DNA of 64,000 nucleotides from Mangrovibacter phragmitis (GTDB lineage: Bacteria > Pseudomonadota > Gammaproteobacteria > Enterobacterales > Enterobacteriaceae): assembly GCF_001655675.1 (NCBI RefSeq), contig NZ_LYRP01000012.1, positions 310,001-374,000 of the forward strand, in the 5' to 3' direction. Both the position numbers and the translations under genes were made by a program. Below are positions 27,999 to 37,066 of the stretch, piece by piece. The notes beneath the pieces were generated by a model. It had not been told where the DNA came from and made no database searches. It saw nothing but the letters and a program-made list of their open reading frames with translations. Numbering within the stretch: the first letter of the stretch is position 1; every line of letters starts with the position of its first letter.

Positions 27999-30376
27999 AA
28001 TGGATGCGATGGTATGCGCTTTCACTGTGTGTGGTGTTGTCGGGTTCGTTGCGTGCGGCTGAACAGGCGTCCACATCTTCTGGGCCCACGGCAACACAAA
28101 GCGCTTCAGCACCGTTAGAATCCGGCGCCACAGGTGCGCCAGGTTCTGATGTGAGTGCTCTGCCACTGGATTTACCAGCACCGACACCAGCTACGACAGA
28201 CGCCCCAGATATGGCGGCGGGCAGTATTACTCAGGCAACGGTCAGCAATATTACGCTGGCACAAATGGGGCAGCCTTTGGGGCTGGCTTTGAGTGGCGGT
28301 CAGTTGCAGGCCGGGATTAACTTCACGCTGCCCAGCGACGAAGTGATAACTACGGCGCAATTGGTTCTCAACCTGAAAGTTTCGCCCGCACTGGCAGCGC
28401 GTAACACGACGCTGCAACTGATGATGAATGGACAACCATTGGGTACGGTGCCTTTGGGCTCGGCGCAATCGGATGATACGACTTACCAGATGGATGTTCC
28501 GGCAGCACTGGTGGTGTCGAGTAACAACCTCAGTTTTAAAATCAATGATGGTGATGCCTTATTATGCCAGCGTGAGTTGACGGATAAATATCAGGTAACG
28601 ATATTGCCAACCACACATCTGGAGCTGGAAGGACAGCAACTGAATATCGGCTCGGATTTAAGCCACTTTCCACGTCCTTTCTTCGATACGATGCAGATGA
28701 CACCGGCTTCTATCTCCATCGCTTTCCCCGAGAAATTTACCCCGGATGAAGTGAGTGCGGCAGCATTGATTGCTTCCTGGATGGGGATTCAGGCAGATTA
28801 TCGTGGTGTTTCTTTTGATGTGCAGACCAATACATTGCCAGAAAAGAACGGCATTCTGATTGGCGCGCCGGGGGATATTATCGCCGGGGTGCAACTGCCG
28901 CAAAGTAATGGCCCTCTGCTGCAAGTTATTGATAACCCGGGCAACCCGGTTTACAAATTGTTGCTGGTGGTAGGTAAGGACGACAGCCAGTTGCGGGCTG
29001 CCGCCTGGCGCCTGACGCGCGGGCAATTTAAACCGCAAACGGCGTCTTTGGCAGTGAAACCCCAGGCTATTCCGGTCAGCAAGCCTTATGACGCGCCACG
29101 CTGGATAACCACTGCACGCCCTGTACGCCTGAGTGAGCTGATTCGTAAAGATCAGAGCATGACCGTTACCGGCATTTGGCATGATGTGCTGCGGGTGGCT
29201 TTCCGTGCGGCACCGGATCTATTCCTGTGGGATGGCGATACCATTCCGATGCGCATTAGCTACCGTTTCCCGTCGGAAAACTGGATTGATGAAGATAAGT
29301 CTTACCTGAACCTGACGTTCAACAACACGTTCCTGCATAACCTGCCAGTTAACAAGCAGGGGATCCTGGAAAGTTTGTGGCACAAACTGGGCGGGGACGC
29401 GCGTCAGGAGCGGGCTGATATCCCTCTGGAACCTTATATGATCTATGGGGATAACCAGTTATCGCTCTATTTTAATATCACGCCGAAAGCCAGTGCGCCT
29501 TGTGGTGTGTTGTTAAACAATAATATTAAGAGCCGCATAGACGAAGATTCATGGATTGATTTGAGCCATACGCGCCACTTTGCGCAGTTACCCAATCTCT
29601 CATATTTCGTTGGTGCGTCCTTCCCGTTCACTCGCCTGGCGGATTATTCGCAAACGGCGTTATTACTGCCGTCGTATCCGAATGATGCGCAAATAGCAAC
29701 ACTGCTGGATCTGGCGGCCCGTTCAGGTAACGCGACGGGAACAGCACTGAACCATAACCGGGTGCTGTTTGGTCTGCCTGAAGGCGGCGCGAATAAAGCC
29801 TGGCTCGATTCCCGGGATATCCTGGCCGTTTCCACACTGGGTGAAGAAGCTTTTAACCGTGCCGTTTTGGCAGACTCGCCGTTTATGACCAGTGACCATA
29901 CGTTGGGGGTGCGTGAACCCTCTCACTGGCAAAAAATTAAGCGCTGGGTAGAAGGCAACTGGAATCTGAATGGCCTGGAGGCAGACCGCTACTTTTCATC
30001 AAACGAAGCATGGCGTGGGTTTGTCAGTTATCGCTCCCCATGGAATGACCAGCGTGTTGTGGTGATGGCGATTGGCAGTAACGATGATCAGCTTTCCCGT
30101 CTGCATACCGATTTGATGTCGGCAAAAATCAATGCTGCCATTCGTGGGGATGCGGCAGTGATTACCGACGAAAATGGCGTGCGCAGTTTCCGTGTCGGGC
30201 CTCAATTCCCAAGCGGCCAGTTACCCTGGTATATGAGGATTATCTGGTACGCCAACCAGCACAGCGCCATGTTGGCTATTTTGGGGTTGATTCTGAGTAT
30301 GGTGGTGGGACTTGCGCTGTACAGCGCACTGAAACGCCGTGCCCGTAATCGTCTTAATCCGGAGTCTGATTCGTGA
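27995..30376 (+). CDS. bcsB: BcsB-I periplasmic cellulose synthase subunit
   Basis: A 793-aa BcsB, with a signal peptide (VVLSGSLRAAEQ), a low-complexity Ser/Ala/Pro linker to about residue 75, paired carbohydrate-binding and flavodoxin-like domains, and a C-terminal membrane anchor (MLAILGLILSMVVGLALYSAL). BcsB guides the nascent glucan through the periplasm and its anchor helix is needed for BcsA activity. It overlaps bcsA by four bases and bcsC by four (GTGA). Confidence 0.95.
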   Translation: MKWMRWYALSLCVVLSGSLRAAEQASTSSGPTATQSASAPLESGATGAPGSDVSALPLDLPAPTPATTDAPDMAAGSITQATVSNITLAQMGQPLGLALSGGQLQAGINFTLPSDEVITTAQLVLNLKVSPALAARNTTLQLMMNGQPLGTVPLGSAQSDDTTYQMDVPAALVVSSNNLSFKINDGDALLCQRELTDKYQVTILPTTHLELEGQQLNIGSDLSHFPRPFFDTMQMTPASISIAFPEKFTPDEVSAAALIASWMGIQADYRGVSFDVQTNTLPEKNGILIGAPGDIIAGVQLPQSNGPLLQVIDNPGNPVYKLLLVVGKDDSQLRAAAWRLTRGQFKPQTASLAVKPQAIPVSKPYDAPRWITTARPVRLSELIRKDQSMTVTGIWHDVLRVAFRAAPDLFLWDGDTIPMRISYRFPSENWIDEDKSYLNLTFNNTFLHNLPVNKQGILESLWHKLGGDARQERADIPLEPYMIYGDNQLSLYFNITPKASAPCGVLLNNNIKSRIDEDSWIDLSHTRHFAQLPNLSYFVGASFPFTRLADYSQTALLLPSYPNDAQIATLLDLAARSGNATGTALNHNRVLFGLPEGGANKAWLDSRDILAVSTLGEEAFNRAVLADSPFMTSDHTLGVREPSHWQKIKRWVEGNWNLNGLEADRYFSSNEAWRGFVSYRSPWNDQRVVVMAIGSNDDQLSRLHTDLMSAKINAAIRGDAAVITDENGVRSFRVGPQFPSGQLPWYMRIIWYANQHSAMLAILGLILSMVVGLALYSALKRRARNRLNPESDS

Positions 30377-33300
30377 AAACAGTGGGTAAAAAAATGAATC
30401 ATAAAACAGCCCAGGTGCTATCGACTTTCTGCCTGTCCGGGGTGTTAAGCCTTGGTATGGCAGTTGACCAGGCACAGGCGGATGCTAACAGCCCGGCGTT
30501 AAAAGCCTTGTTTGATCAGGCCAATTACTGGCATGAAAAATCCCATGATGATCTGGCAATGCAGTCGCTTAATAAAGTGTTGATGGTGGATGCCAACAAC
30601 ACTCAGGCACTGTACCTGATGGCATTATGGTCCCAACAAAACGGTAACCTGAAAGCATCTGCGCAATGGCGTGCGCGGTTGGCGAAAGCTGACCCGGCCG
30701 CGCCACAGCTTCAGGCGCTGGATAATGCCCGCCAATTGCAACAAGTCCCTCAGGGGCAACTGGCATTAGCTCGCCAGCAGGCGCGCAGCGGCAACATTTC
30801 TGCTGCGTTATCCACCTGGCGCGGCTTATTTAATGGCAATGAACCACCCGCGAGCCTTGCTCCAGAGTACTATCTGACAATGGCGGGGGATAAATCGCTG
30901 TACCCGCAGGCCGTTGCCGGGTTGCGCCAGTTAACGGCTGAACACCCGCAGGATAACGCAGCTCGCGTGGCGTTGGGTAAGGTGCTGACTTACCGTGATG
31001 ACACGCGCCGTGACGGGATTGATTTGCTCGAAGAGATGGCCAGTGGTAACAAAGAGGCCGACAGCAGCCTGCGTCAGGCGCTGTTGTGGCTTGGGCCGAA
31101 AGCGGGTGACGAACACTATTATCAAACCTGGATGCAACGCCACCCGAAAGACAGCGATGTGCTGGCTTATTACCGTAAAAATGTAGGGGGGGCGGCGAAA
31201 GGTGCGGGCTTTACTGATTTGAACAGCGGTAATCTGGCTGCTGCCCAAAGCCAGTTTGAAAAAGTGCTGCAGGCCAACCCGACCGATGCAGATGCGCTGG
31301 CCGGGATGGGCTATGTTGCTCAGCGTCAGGGAAATTACCAGGCAGCGGCACAATACCTGAAACGGGCAGCTGAACAAGGCGGTGATGCATCTGCGGAGCG
31401 CCAGAAGCAAGGGGAGGATGCCGCATTTTATGGGCAACTTGCCGAAGCTCAACAGGCGTTTAAACAGGGTAATACTGCTCAGGCGCTGGCCCTGAGTGCA
31501 CCCCTGGCGCAACAGAGCGGAGACAAAGGTATGGCAGCGAAGCTGTTCCGTGCCGATGTGTTACGCCGTACCAAAGATTATGCTCAGGCTGAGCAAACGC
31601 TGCGGGATATTCTGACCAGCTCTCCGGGCAATGCCGCTGCCAGAGAAAATCTCTATTACGTTCTGCGTGATCAGAATAAAACGGGCGAAGCGCAGGCTAT
31701 GCTGCAAAGCCTGCCGGCATCACTCCAGGCGAAACTGCAGCCCAAAGGTGGGTACGGTTCGCCAGCGGATCCGATTCGCCGCCAGGCTCAGCAGGCGCTG
31801 GCCCGGGGCGATGCGACGCAGGCCATTTCTATTTTGCGCCAGGGGATCAACCGCCTGCCGTCTAACCCCTGGTTACGGCTTGATCTGGCGCGGATCCTGG
31901 ACAAACAAGGGAATAATGCCGCGGCAAACGATGTGATGGCGCCATTATACCGGGCTGGCTCAGGTACCGAGTCTCTGTATGCGGCTGCGTTGTTCGCCAG
32001 TGATCAGGGCGCCTGGCAACAGGTACAAACGCTGATAGGCCGCGTGCCAGCTTCCGCACGTAACCGTGAGATGCGGGATTTGTCGCAAAGGGCGAATTTC
32101 AACCTGCAAATGGCGACCGCAGAAAGTTACCTGGCTTCCGGCAATCAGGTGGCTGCTGCCAACACCCTGAAAGCGCTGTCGGGCCAGGTGCCGGACAGCC
32201 CGGCAGATGCCGGGAAACTGGCGCGTTTGATGGCACAAAGTGGAGACATGACCTCGGCAGTCGCGGTCGTGCGCAGCAGCATTGCTCAGGGTGTCAAAGG
32301 CAATGCTGGCGACTATGCAGACCAGGTTGCGGTGTTAAACCAGGCGGGCTTGCGTAGCGAAGCACAAACACTGTTATCCAACCCTGAACTGCAGGCTAAC
32401 AGCACACCAACGCAACTGGCCGGGATCCGTAATGGCTACGTTATCAATGAAGCGGATAAATTACGTGAACAGGGTAATTATGCGGCAGCATATGACAAGC
32501 TGATCCGTGCCTTGCAGCAGGATCCGCAAAATACCGATCTGATGTTCGCTATGGCGCGGTTGTATCAGTCGGGCAAAATGAACAAAGAAGCGGGTGTGGT
32601 CTATGACTACCTGATGACCAGAGATACCCCGAAACAGGATGCGCGTGTTGGCGCAATTGATGTGGCGCTGAGCAGTGGCGATGTCAAAAAGGCTCGTTCG
32701 CTGGCAAATGGATTACGCGATACGCAAACACCTGACCGGTTATTGTTAATGGCGCGATTGTCCGAAGCTGAAGGTAATCATCAACAAGCGCTGGCCTACC
32801 TGCGCAATGCTCGCGGGCAACTGGTAGGCTTGCAGCCAGGAGGTTCGTCAACATCGCCCATGATTGGCGGGTTAGTGCTGGCGGATAATCCATTTAACGG
32901 AACTTCACCAACGCCTTATGCCGACACCTCTTCATCATTGTATGGTTCAGCTATGCCATGGCAGGTGGCGCAGATGGGGCGCAATCCACAGACTGCGCCA
33001 GTGAATACCGTGCGCCCTGATTTGCCAGTGGAATCCGCACAAAGTAGTACGCTGCGGCAGGTCGATGAAATGATGCAACAGCTTGATGATAAAACGTCAA
33101 CCTGGGTGCAGGGCGATTTGGCCGTTCGTGGTCGTGATGGCGAAAGTGGCCTGAGCAAACTGACGGAAGTGAAAACACCGCTCCAGTGGTCTACGGTGCC
33201 TTTCGGCGATGCCCGTCTTGATTTGAACGTCACACCCGTCTCTCTGGATGCCGGTAGTTCATCTGTTGATGCCAGCCGCCGCTTTGGCACTGGCGCGCTA

Positions 33301-34230
33301 ATTCAGGGACAAGTCGCACAGGCGAACGGGATATCGTCACTTGCCGGGAATACTCTGCCAGATGTAGCTTCCCAGGGCTCACAGAGCGATTCTGGCGTTG
33401 AAGTTGGTATGGCGTTGAGTGGTGACAGCTATAAGCTGGATGTGGGAACCACTCCTTTGGGGCCAAACCTGAACACCGTGGTAGGTGGTATTCAGTGGTC
33501 GCCACAATTGACGGATTACCTGAAAGTTATCTTTAAAGGTGAACGCAGGGCGATGACAGACAGCCTCCTGTCTTATGTTGGCGCTCTGGATAAATATTCC
33601 GGTAAGCACTGGGGGCAGGTCACTAAAAATGGTGGCACGGTACAACTCAGCTATGATGACGGTGATGTGGGCTTTTATTTTGGCGGTGGTGGCTGGAGCT
33701 ATATAGGTACCAATGTTGCCAGTAATACCAGTGTGGAAGGTTCCGCTGGTTTCTATTTGCGGCCACTGCGGGCAGACGACCGTGAACTGAAAACCGGGGT
33801 TAATATCGGTTACATGGATTTTTCCAAAAACCTGAGTTACTACACCTATGGTCAGGGTGGGTATTTCAGTCCACAAAATTATATCAGTGTTTCCTTCCCG
33901 GTTGATTATACCCAGCGGTTCAGTAACTGGAAAATGTCTGTAGGAGCGGCATTGGGTTACCAGTCCTACAGTCAGGATAATAGTGCATACTTCCCGAATA
34001 ACCCGGACTTGCAATCCCAACTGGAAGGTTATGTGGCCGCAGGGCAGGCGAAAGAAGCGTACTACGGTGGCAAGAGCCAAAATGGTATGGGCTACAACCT
34101 GCACGCAGATGTCGACTATAACATTAACAAAGATATGACTGTCGGCGGTCGTGTCGGTTATGACACTTTCGGCAGTTACAACGAAAGCACCGCACAGGTG
34201 TGGTTCCGCTATATGTTGGGAGAGCGTTAA
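30373..34230 (+). CDS. bcsC: BcsC-I cellulose export protein (TPR plus outer-membrane barrel)
   Basis: A 1285-aa exported protein. After a signal peptide (ending near QAQADA) come many tetratricopeptide repeats (to about residue 850), for example ADALAGMGYVAQRQGNYQAA. A Gly/Ser/Pro-rich linker follows, then the C-terminal BCSC domain (about 950-1285), an outer-membrane beta-barrel ending in aromatic-rich strands. It forms the periplasmic scaffold and outer-membrane pore for cellulose. The GTG start at 30373 overlaps the bcsB stop; an ATG at 30394 (MNHKTAQVLSTF) is an alternative start that keeps the signal peptide. Longer than BcsC-II (1177 aa). Confidence 0.94.
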   Translation: MKTVGKKMNHKTAQVLSTFCLSGVLSLGMAVDQAQADANSPALKALFDQANYWHEKSHDDLAMQSLNKVLMVDANNTQALYLMALWSQQNGNLKASAQWRARLAKADPAAPQLQALDNARQLQQVPQGQLALARQQARSGNISAALSTWRGLFNGNEPPASLAPEYYLTMAGDKSLYPQAVAGLRQLTAEHPQDNAARVALGKVLTYRDDTRRDGIDLLEEMASGNKEADSSLRQALLWLGPKAGDEHYYQTWMQRHPKDSDVLAYYRKNVGGAAKGAGFTDLNSGNLAAAQSQFEKVLQANPTDADALAGMGYVAQRQGNYQAAAQYLKRAAEQGGDASAERQKQGEDAAFYGQLAEAQQAFKQGNTAQALALSAPLAQQSGDKGMAAKLFRADVLRRTKDYAQAEQTLRDILTSSPGNAAARENLYYVLRDQNKTGEAQAMLQSLPASLQAKLQPKGGYGSPADPIRRQAQQALARGDATQAISILRQGINRLPSNPWLRLDLARILDKQGNNAAANDVMAPLYRAGSGTESLYAAALFASDQGAWQQVQTLIGRVPASARNREMRDLSQRANFNLQMATAESYLASGNQVAAANTLKALSGQVPDSPADAGKLARLMAQSGDMTSAVAVVRSSIAQGVKGNAGDYADQVAVLNQAGLRSEAQTLLSNPELQANSTPTQLAGIRNGYVINEADKLREQGNYAAAYDKLIRALQQDPQNTDLMFAMARLYQSGKMNKEAGVVYDYLMTRDTPKQDARVGAIDVALSSGDVKKARSLANGLRDTQTPDRLLLMARLSEAEGNHQQALAYLRNARGQLVGLQPGGSSTSPMIGGLVLADNPFNGTSPTPYADTSSSLYGSAMPWQVAQMGRNPQTAPVNTVRPDLPVESAQSSTLRQVDEMMQQLDDKTSTWVQGDLAVRGRDGESGLSKLTEVKTPLQWSTVPFGDARLDLNVTPVSLDAGSSSVDASRRFGTGALIQGQVAQANGISSLAGNTLPDVASQGSQSDSGVEVGMALSGDSYKLDVGTTPLGPNLNTVVGGIQWSPQLTDYLKVIFKGERRAMTDSLLSYVGALDKYSGKHWGQVTKNGGTVQLSYDDGDVGFYFGGGGWSYIGTNVASNTSVEGSAGFYLRPLRADDRELKTGVNIGYMDFSKNLSYYTYGQGGYFSPQNYISVSFPVDYTQRFSNWKMSVGAALGYQSYSQDNSAYFPNNPDLQSQLEGYVAAGQAKEAYYGGKSQNGMGYNLHADVDYNINKDMTVGGRVGYDTFGSYNESTAQVWFRYMLGER

Positions 34231-34232
34231 TA

Positions 34233-34712
34233 ATGGCGTTGAATGAACAAAATTCTGCTGTTCTGAGGTATTTCCAGCAACAGCAGACTCCGGCAGGCTG
34301 GTTTGACATGCTGACCATTATGGTCGATGGCATGGTACGTAATGTCGGTGAGAAAGACAGCCATCCGTTCCTGACACAAATGGGTATCTCTTTCGGGCAG
34401 GCATTCCCTCTGCCCGAAGCGGAGACCGTTGGTGAGCTGGAAGCGCATATCAATAACCGTCTGGCACAATTTAACTGGGGGATTGTGGATATTGATGTGG
34501 AGGATAACGCGATGGTTATCCGCCACCAGGCGTTGCCGGTAGCACGTCATGATCGTGAACAGAACAGATGGTGTAACGCATTTTGCGCTATGATGGAAGG
34601 CGTATATGCGAGTTGGATGCGTCAACAGGGCGGTAAAGACAGTGTAGCCCTGTGGCGCGACCAGTCCTGGTCATTGACCGATGTTCAGTTCCGTTATCAG
34701 GGACGTTTTTAA
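34233..34712 (+). CDS. bcsD: BcsD-I cellulose crystallisation subunit
   Basis: A 159-aa protein of the BcsD (AcsD/CesD) family, recognised by YFQQQQTPAGWFDMLTIMVDG, the central MGISFGQAFPLPEAETVGEL and a C-terminal Trp-rich end. In Komagataeibacter BcsD forms ring-shaped octamers that line up synthase complexes for ribbon assembly. It marks operon I as the type I cellulose system, absent from E. coli K-12. Start at 34233 (MALNEQNSAVLRYF) sits two bases after the bcsC stop; the upstream ATG at 34200 is inside bcsC. bcsZ follows after eight bases. Confidence 0.93.
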   Translation: MALNEQNSAVLRYFQQQQTPAGWFDMLTIMVDGMVRNVGEKDSHPFLTQMGISFGQAFPLPEAETVGELEAHINNRLAQFNWGIVDIDVEDNAMVIRHQALPVARHDREQNRWCNAFCAMMEGVYASWMRQQGGKDSVALWRDQSWSLTDVQFRYQGRF

Positions 34713-34720
34713 GGAAAACT

Positions 34721-35722
34721 ATGTTACAGCGGGGTTTAGCACTGGTGGCGCTGATGGCGTCACTGGTGATGTCGTCGTTCGCACATGCCGATGTGGACTG
34801 GGGGCATTTTAAAGCGCGTTTTTTAATGGCAGATGGGCGAATCATTGACACCGGAAATCATAATGTCAGCCATACCGAAGGCCAGGGGTTCGGTATGTTG
34901 TTTGCAGTGGCAGGAAATGACCGGGGCAGTTTCGATAAAATGTGGACCTGGACCAATACACACCTTAAGAACCCAAAAAACGGGTTGTTTTACTGGCGTT
35001 ATAATCCGGTGGCACCCGATCCTGTTGAAGATAAAAACGATGCTACCGATGGGGATGCGTTGATTGCCTGGGCCTTACTGAAGGCTGGGGAAAAGTGGGG
35101 TGATCCTGCTTATTTTAAGGCTTCAGATGCCATTACCAACGCACTGATAAAGCACACCGTTATTGATTTCGCCGGGCAGAAAGTTATGTTACCCGGAGCC
35201 AGTGGTTTCAATCTCAATAGTTATGTCAACCTGAACCCATCTTACTTTATATTCCCGGCCTGGCGTGCGTTTGCCAAACGCAGCCATCTGGCAGTGTGGA
35301 CGCAACTTATTAATGACGGGCAAAGTTTGCTGAAAAAAATGGATCTGGGTGAAGCTAAGCTACCGACAGACTGGGTTTCTCTGTATGCCGATGGGCATAC
35401 AGAACCCGCCAAACAGTGGCCTGCGCGCATGAGCTACGATGCTATACGTATCCCGGTTTACATTGGCTGGGATCAGCCTGACAGTGCGTTACTGATGCCC
35501 TGGCGTACCTGGTTTGGCCGTTTCGACCGTCTGCATACCCCTGCCTGGGTGAATGTGAATGATAACCAGCAAGCTCCCTACAATATGCAGGGTGGATTGC
35601 TGGCAGTACGTGACCTGACAATGGGAACCCTTACCAGTATGGAAACGAAAGTCACCAGTCAGGATGATTATTACTCTGCCAGCCTGAAATTGCTGTCTGC
35701 AATGGCCGCGCAAGGGATGTAG
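34721..35722 (+). CDS. bcsZ: BcsZ-I endo-beta-1,4-glucanase (GH8)
   Basis: A 333-aa periplasmic glycoside hydrolase family 8 enzyme with a signal peptide (cleavage after SSFAHA). By comparison with E. coli BcsZ (Glu55 acid, Asp243 base), the acid is Glu53 in SHTEGQGFGML and the base is Asp240 in MSYDAIRI; the subsite Asp110 in DATDGDAL is also present. It trims or detangles nascent cellulose. Start at 34721 is preceded by AAGGA. It is the last gene of operon I. Compare BcsZ-II at 46.6 kb, where the base position is Asn. Confidence 0.95.
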   Translation: MLQRGLALVALMASLVMSSFAHADVDWGHFKARFLMADGRIIDTGNHNVSHTEGQGFGMLFAVAGNDRGSFDKMWTWTNTHLKNPKNGLFYWRYNPVAPDPVEDKNDATDGDALIAWALLKAGEKWGDPAYFKASDAITNALIKHTVIDFAGQKVMLPGASGFNLNSYVNLNPSYFIFPAWRAFAKRSHLAVWTQLINDGQSLLKKMDLGEAKLPTDWVSLYADGHTEPAKQWPARMSYDAIRIPVYIGWDQPDSALLMPWRTWFGRFDRLHTPAWVNVNDNQQAPYNMQGGLLAVRDLTMGTLTSMETKVTSQDDYYSASLKLLSAMAAQGM

Positions 35723-35770
35723 TCACCAGGTACTCAGTTATTCTTAACTGGTTACCACCACAGCCAGTTT

Positions 35771-35797
35771 ACGTGCCCGCACAGCCGGGCACGTTTC
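35771..35797 (+). terminator. Terminator of cellulose operon I
   Basis: Stem ACGTGCCCG / CGGGCACGT (35771-35779, 35786-35794) followed by TTTC, about 50 bases past the bcsZ-I stop. Confidence 0.7.
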
Positions 35798-35810
35798 AAT
35801 GATTCAGATA

Positions 35811-36170
35811 CCACACCCGCCTGTAATCCCGCAGCAACAAACAAATAAAGACATATCAGGCACAAATCCAACAGCCACTCAGCACAACACAAAAAACCCC
35901 GCTACTTGCAGCGGGGACAGTTCGCGTAAAACCGGTGAACCGGAGAAAGGAAGACAAGGTTATTCCGCCCGGATGGCGGAATAAGGCGAACCGAGGCATG
36001 GATGCCGAGTCGAGCCGGCCGCAGGCTGACTGCCCGGAGGTGAACGCAGTGCGCAGCACCGGTCGCCCGCGAAAACGGGGATTGCAAAGGGGGCGAGCCC
36101 CCTTTAGCCCGTTCACAGGCTGTGAAGCCACATTGAGCGCATCACTTCAGGTGAACGGAACCTTCACCAC
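35811..36170. repeat. Dispersed structured repeat, copy 1 (R module)
   Basis: About 360 noncoding bases nearly identical to 51.65-52.0 kb and similar to copies 2 and 3. In plus-strand order it holds a hairpin CCCCGCT/AGCGGGG, a 10-bp stem TTATTCCGCC/GGCGGAATAA with a 5-base loop (CGGAT), CCCGCGAAAACGGG, the palindrome-like GGGGGCGAGCCCCC, and a terminal GTGAACGG motif. It begins just after the last bases of an L-module end (ACCCGCCTG). No terminal inverted repeats, target duplication or transposase were found. Confidence 0.8.
35891..35916 (-). terminator. Minus-strand intrinsic terminator inside repeat copy 1
   Basis: Read on the minus strand: CCCCGCT, loop, AGCGGGG, then six Ts (plus-strand AAAAAA at 35891-35896). 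It could end bcsEFG read-through or a transcript of the repeat itself. In copy 2 the same hairpin is degenerate. Confidence 0.65.
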
Positions 36171-36236
36171 ACTGACACAGTGAAAAGTAAACACAACAGT
36201 CACCGCAGTAACAGTAATCTGCCAGTACTGAGCAAA

Positions 36237-36830
36237 TTGCGCGCCGTACCCATCACACTGCTTCCTCTCACCCACTGCGCCCGGCGCCCGCAGGGGGCAC
36301 TGGCCCCCTGCACCCCCTTTTGTGGCCGGCAAAATCGCCGCTTCGCGGACATTCGGCTTACCCCGGCGGCCTGTTCGGGTACCGCTCCGAGTCGGCATCC
36401 TGCCTCCCGTCGCTCTGCCTGCGTCCTGCAGGCAGCCCCGGCCCGCCAGGCACGCCTCAACGATTTAGAGGCCACCCAAACCCACCCGCCTGTCATATCT
36501 CAGCAAAAACATCAAAAAGACATACCAGACACAGAACATACAGCCACACCAAACCACACAAAAATCCCCACTACTTGCAGCGAGGCCTGTTCGCGTAAGA
36601 TCGGTGAACCGGAGAAAGGAAGACAAGGTTATTCCGCCCGGACGGCGGAATAAGGCGAAACGAGGCATGGATGCCGAGTCGAGCCGGCCGCAGGCTGACT
36701 GCCCGGAGGTGAACGCAGTGCGCAGCACCGGTCGCCCGCGAAAACGGGGATTGCAAAGGGGGCGAGCCCCCTTAGCCCGTTCACAGGCTGTGGAGCCGCA
36801 TTGAGCGCATCACTTCAGGTGAACGGAAAC
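36237..36830. repeat. Dispersed structured repeat, copy 2 (L and R modules)
   Basis: About 590 bases: an L module (36237-36487) nearly identical to 51389-51640, a short variable linker, and an R module like copy 1. The L module has a 9-bp stem GCAGGGGGC/GCCCCCTGC and the segment GAGTCGGCATCC. The R module stem TTATTCCGCC/GGCGGAATAA is intact, but its loop is CGGAC instead of CGGAT, and the terminator-like hairpin is disrupted (CCCCACT/AGCGAGG). Short open frames across it are not supported as genes. Confidence 0.8.
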
Positions 36831-36858
36831 AACCACCCCCGGTGAGCGTACCACACTG

Positions 36859-37048
36859 CACCGGTCGCCCGCGAAAACGGGGATTGCAAAGGGGGCGAGC
36901 CCCCTTTAGCCCGTTCACAGGCTGTGAAGCCACATTAGCCACCTCACTTCAGGTGAACGGAACCTTCACATCAGTCCAGGTGAACGGAAACAGCCACACT
37001 GCAGGTGAACGGAAACAACTACACATGACACTATGCAAAGTGAACGGA
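36859..37048. repeat. Dispersed structured repeat, copy 3 (truncated R module with GTGAACGG array)
   Basis: Only the last third of the R module is present, starting at ACCGGTCGCCCGCG. It is followed by four GTGAACGG motifs at 36953, 36980, 37005 and 37040, spaced 27, 25 and 35 bases. The array ends about 20 bases from the bcsG stop codon. Confidence 0.75.
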
Positions 37049-37066
37049 AACAACCCCACCCCCCAC

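Noticed and set aside
36953-37047. GTGAACGG repeats as a CRISPR array
   Set aside because: The conserved core is only 8-12 bases, spacing varies from 25 to 35, the intervening sequences are similar to each other rather than unique, and no cas genes are present.
35811-37048. Repeat cluster as an insertion sequence
   Set aside because: No transposase, no terminal inverted repeats and no target-site duplication were visible.
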